The notes under the pieces were generated by a model that worked only from the letters and a program-made list of their open reading frames with translations, made no database searches and was not told the DNA's origin. From positions 1 through 32,323 of the forward strand of contig DASYXW010000063.1 in NCBI GenBank assembly GCA_035934405.1: a DNA stretch of 32,323 bases, read 5' to 3'. The translations under genes were made by a program, and so were the position numbers. This stretch comes from DASYXW01 sp035934405 (GTDB lineage Bacteria > Acidobacteriota > Terriglobia > UBA7540). Positions 30,114-32,323 of the stretch are shown piece by piece (positions within the stretch are counted from its first letter, which is position 1; each line of letters starts with the position of its first letter).

Positions 30114-32027
30114 ATGATGAACCAGACGCGCGCCCCGTGGAGCACCCTGTTAAGGAGACGGTTGGGCCGGATCTGCGCCGCAGGTCTCGGCTTGGCGCTC
30201 GCGGGTTGTGGCGGAGGGGTCAGCAGTACCCCGTCCCTCCCGGCGCCGCCGGCCGTCACCGTGTCCGTGTCACCCGCCGCCGTAACGCTCAGCGTGGGGG
30301 CCACCCAGCAGTTTGCGGCCGCAGTCGCAAACGCCACAAACACCGCCGTCACCTGGTCGGTGGATGGCGTCGCCGGCGGCAACTCCACCATCGGGACGAT
30401 TTCCTCCTCGGGACTCTACACCACGCCGGCAGGCCCCGGAATCCATCAGGTTTCGGCCGCGAGTCAGCTCGACCCTGCCAAGACCGGCCAGGCCTCGGCG
30501 ACCGTAGCCTATGCGGGTGTCTTGATGTATCACAATGACCTCGCCCGCACCGGCCAGAACCTCAACGAAACCACCGTCACGCCGTCGAACGTCAACTCCA
30601 CCCAATTCGGCAAGCTCTTCTCCTACCCGGTTGACAGCAACATCTACGCCCAGCCCCTTTACGTCGCCTCGGTCGCCATTCCCGGCCAGGGCGTCCATAA
30701 TGTCGTCTACGTGGCCACCATGAACGACAGCGTTTACGCCTTCGACGCCGACGGCAAGAGTTCCGGCCCCCTGTGGTACACCAGCTTCCTCAAGCCCGGG
30801 GTCACCAGTGTCTCGGCGCCCGCGGTCTTCGACACTGCCTTCCCCGGCGGCGAAATCGGCATTCTCGGTACCCCGGTGATTGACCCGGTGGGGGGAACGC
30901 TGTACGCGGTGGCGTACACGACCGAAAGTGGCGGTTACGTTTACCGCCTGCACGCGCTCGATCTGGCTTCCGGCAAGGAGAAGTTCGGCGGGCCGGTGGT
31001 CATCCAGGCCACGGTAGCGGGAAACGGCGTTGACAACAACGGCCACAACCAGGTGGCTTTCAACGCCCTGGCGCATTTGCAGCGTCCCGGCCTGCTGTTC
31101 GAGAACGGCGTGGTTTACGTCGGATTCGGCTCCCACGCTGACACGCCGTCGTGGCACGGCTGGCTGCTCGGTTACAACGCGTCAACGTTGCGGCAGACCG
31201 TTGCCTTCAATACCACGCCGAACGGCTCCGACGGATCGCTTTGGGCGGCGGGCGGCGCTCCGGCCGCCGATTCGAGCGGCAACATTTTTTTCGCCACCGG
31301 CAACGGAACCTTCGACGCCGGCAGCAGCGGCTCGGATTACGGCGACAGCGTCCTTAAGCTCCAGTCGGGCTTGTCGGGCACGCTCAAGATCCTTGACTGG
31401 TTCGCTCCCTTCAATACCAACTTCCTCTGCAGCACCGATCTCGACCTCGGCTCGGGCGGAGTTGTGCTGCTCCCTGACCAGCCCGGCGCTCATCCTCACC
31501 TGCTGGTTGTCGCCGGCAAGGAAGGCCGCATCTACCTGCTCGACCGCGACAACCTCGGCCACTTCAACGCCGCCTCCGACACCCAGGTGGTGCAGGAGCT
31601 GGTGGGCGCTATCCTCCCCACCAACCTGAGCACGCCGGCCTACTGGCAGGGCAACCTGTACTACGCCTCCGAGTACGATACCCTGCGAATGTTCACGCTC
31701 ACCAACGGCCTGCTCTCCACCTCGGCCGTTTCCGTCTCGCCTGAAACCCTCGGTTATGCGGGAGCCACGCCTTCCATTTCCTCGAACGGCCCGAGCGGCG
31801 GCATCATGTGGATTATAGATACCAACGCATCTAGCTACGGAGCGCCTGCGGTGCTCCGGGCCTACGACGCTACCAATGTTTCCCACGAGCTCTATAACAG
31901 CAACCAGGCAGGGCCGCGTGATACGCCGGGGCAGGGCGTCAAGTTCACCGTCCCCATCGTCGTCAACGGCAAAGTCTACGCTGGAACGGCAACCGAGCTC
32001 GACGTCTTCGGGCTCCTGCCGAAGTGA
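30114..32027 (+). CDS. Lipoprotein with Ig-like domain and PQQ-type beta-propeller
   Basis: Envelope lipoprotein of unknown role. The N-terminus RLGRICAAGLGLALAGCGGG has a lipobox (LAGC, Cys at about residue 32). A bacterial Ig-like domain (BIG2 type) follows: VTVSVSPAAVTLSVGATQQFAAAV...VTWSVDG...GTISSSGLYTTPAG (about residues 48-130). The rest is a PQQ/WD-like propeller that begins LMYHNDLARTGQNLNETTVTPSNVN, with blade motifs VVYVATMNDSVYAFDAD, GTLYAVAYTTE, NIFFATGNGTFD and LLVVAGKEGRIYLLDRDNLG. This architecture is common in Acidobacteriota. Start is the first of two adjacent ATG codons. Ends 296 bp before the window edge. Confidence 0.88.
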   Translation: MMNQTRAPWSTLLRRRLGRICAAGLGLALAGCGGGVSSTPSLPAPPAVTVSVSPAAVTLSVGATQQFAAAVANATNTAVTWSVDGVAGGNSTIGTISSSGLYTTPAGPGIHQVSAASQLDPAKTGQASATVAYAGVLMYHNDLARTGQNLNETTVTPSNVNSTQFGKLFSYPVDSNIYAQPLYVASVAIPGQGVHNVVYVATMNDSVYAFDADGKSSGPLWYTSFLKPGVTSVSAPAVFDTAFPGGEIGILGTPVIDPVGGTLYAVAYTTESGGYVYRLHALDLASGKEKFGGPVVIQATVAGNGVDNNGHNQVAFNALAHLQRPGLLFENGVVYVGFGSHADTPSWHGWLLGYNASTLRQTVAFNTTPNGSDGSLWAAGGAPAADSSGNIFFATGNGTFDAGSSGSDYGDSVLKLQSGLSGTLKILDWFAPFNTNFLCSTDLDLGSGGVVLLPDQPGAHPHLLVVAGKEGRIYLLDRDNLGHFNAASDTQVVQELVGAILPTNLSTPAYWQGNLYYASEYDTLRMFTLTNGLLSTSAVSVSPETLGYAGATPSISSNGPSGGIMWIIDTNASSYGAPAVLRAYDATNVSHELYNSNQAGPRDTPGQGVKFTVPIVVNGKVYAGTATELDVFGLLPK

Positions 32028-32323
32028 AACCGGGTCGGTGCTCAATCCTGCGCACAGGTGAGCGGCTCTGCCTCCCTGCTGTGGGGAAGGGCTCCGCCTT
32101 TCCCGCGGGCCGCCCATCGCTCTCCTGGTTCCCCTTCTCCCTGCCTGCTCTGAAATCTTAAATCTCGAATCTTAAATCCAAACTGGGCGCTCCGGGCATT
32201 CCGTTCTGGCGGCGGGAAGAAGAAGCGGCCGAGTGGTAGGGGTACGGCTTGCCGTACCCTCATTTGGAAAACTGTGGAGATTCCCCCCACTTTCCCCTCC
32301 TCCCGGCCCGGCGCTGTTTTTCC
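32028..32323 (+). other. Non-coding end: heptamer run and a perfect palindrome
   Basis: At 32151-32181 lie gaaatct taaatct cgaatct taaatcc units (period 7, one orientation). At 32240-32259 is GGGTACGGC-tt-GCCGTACCC, a perfect 9-bp stem with a two-base loop, followed by a short catttgg; it could end the transcript of the lipoprotein gene. No coding frame is credible here. Confidence 0.6.

Overview
The window looks like a chromosomal contig from a GC-rich (by eye a little over 60% G+C) Gram-negative bacterium. Acidobacteriota is my best guess. That is inference from the gene set: a large secreted tricorn-type protease, Gloeo/Verruco-type repeat protein, Ig/propeller lipoprotein, microcompartment genes with a class II aldolase, and secreted 1-Sec peroxiredoxin. 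No rRNA or tRNA was seen to settle it. TGA is an ordinary stop here (aldolase, ruvB and the EEP gene all end in TGA).

Region 1 (1-3940): tail of an upstream gene, a glutamate dehydrogenase, then a bacterial microcompartment (BMC) block: class II aldolase, one BMC-H hexamer and three BMC-P pentamer proteins. The signature enzymes probably lie upstream, outside the window. Region 2 (3988-8824): ruvC-ruvA-ruvB, an endonuclease/exonuclease/phosphatase-family protein, folK and a deoxynucleoside-kinase-like gene, all on +. Region 3 (8825-12223): panB behind a structured leader, panC, and a kynureninase-like PLP enzyme. Region 4 (12224-14836): a secreted GloVer-repeat protein, then about 900 bp without a gene that holds a long inverted-repeat element, an isolated strong promoter and an AT-richer block of 58-59 nt repeats. 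Region 5 (14837-22179): tricorn-type protease, then on - a selenocysteine peroxiredoxin, a membrane protein and gatB; thiL is divergent from gatB, with a small CxxC protein convergent to thiL. Region 6 (22338-28622, all -): PBP1A, a frameshifted methyltransferase, a second, secreted selenocysteine peroxiredoxin, a BNR/sialidase-like secreted protein and a DUF4440-like secreted protein. Region 7 (28743-32323, +): polysaccharide export protein and a propeller lipoprotein.

The most notable observation is two peroxiredoxin genes, 7.6 kb apart, each interrupted by one in-frame TGA exactly at the peroxidatic cysteine of the TPGC motif (TPG-U-T). Each is followed at the right distance by a hairpin that could be a bacterial SECIS element. 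Ordinary gene calling breaks both; they read as full-length 1-Sec peroxiredoxins of about 155 and 203 residues.

Other notable items: (a) nearly every gap in the first 12.4 kb carries imprecise 7-nt tandem repeats arranged as two inverted arms, each gap with its own heptamer, and these run into the 3' ends of several genes; (b) a methyltransferase gene with a G9 tract one base from an open frame, flanked by direct copies of the 3' end of the second peroxiredoxin gene; (c) an attenuator-like leader before panB; (d) the BMC gene block itself.
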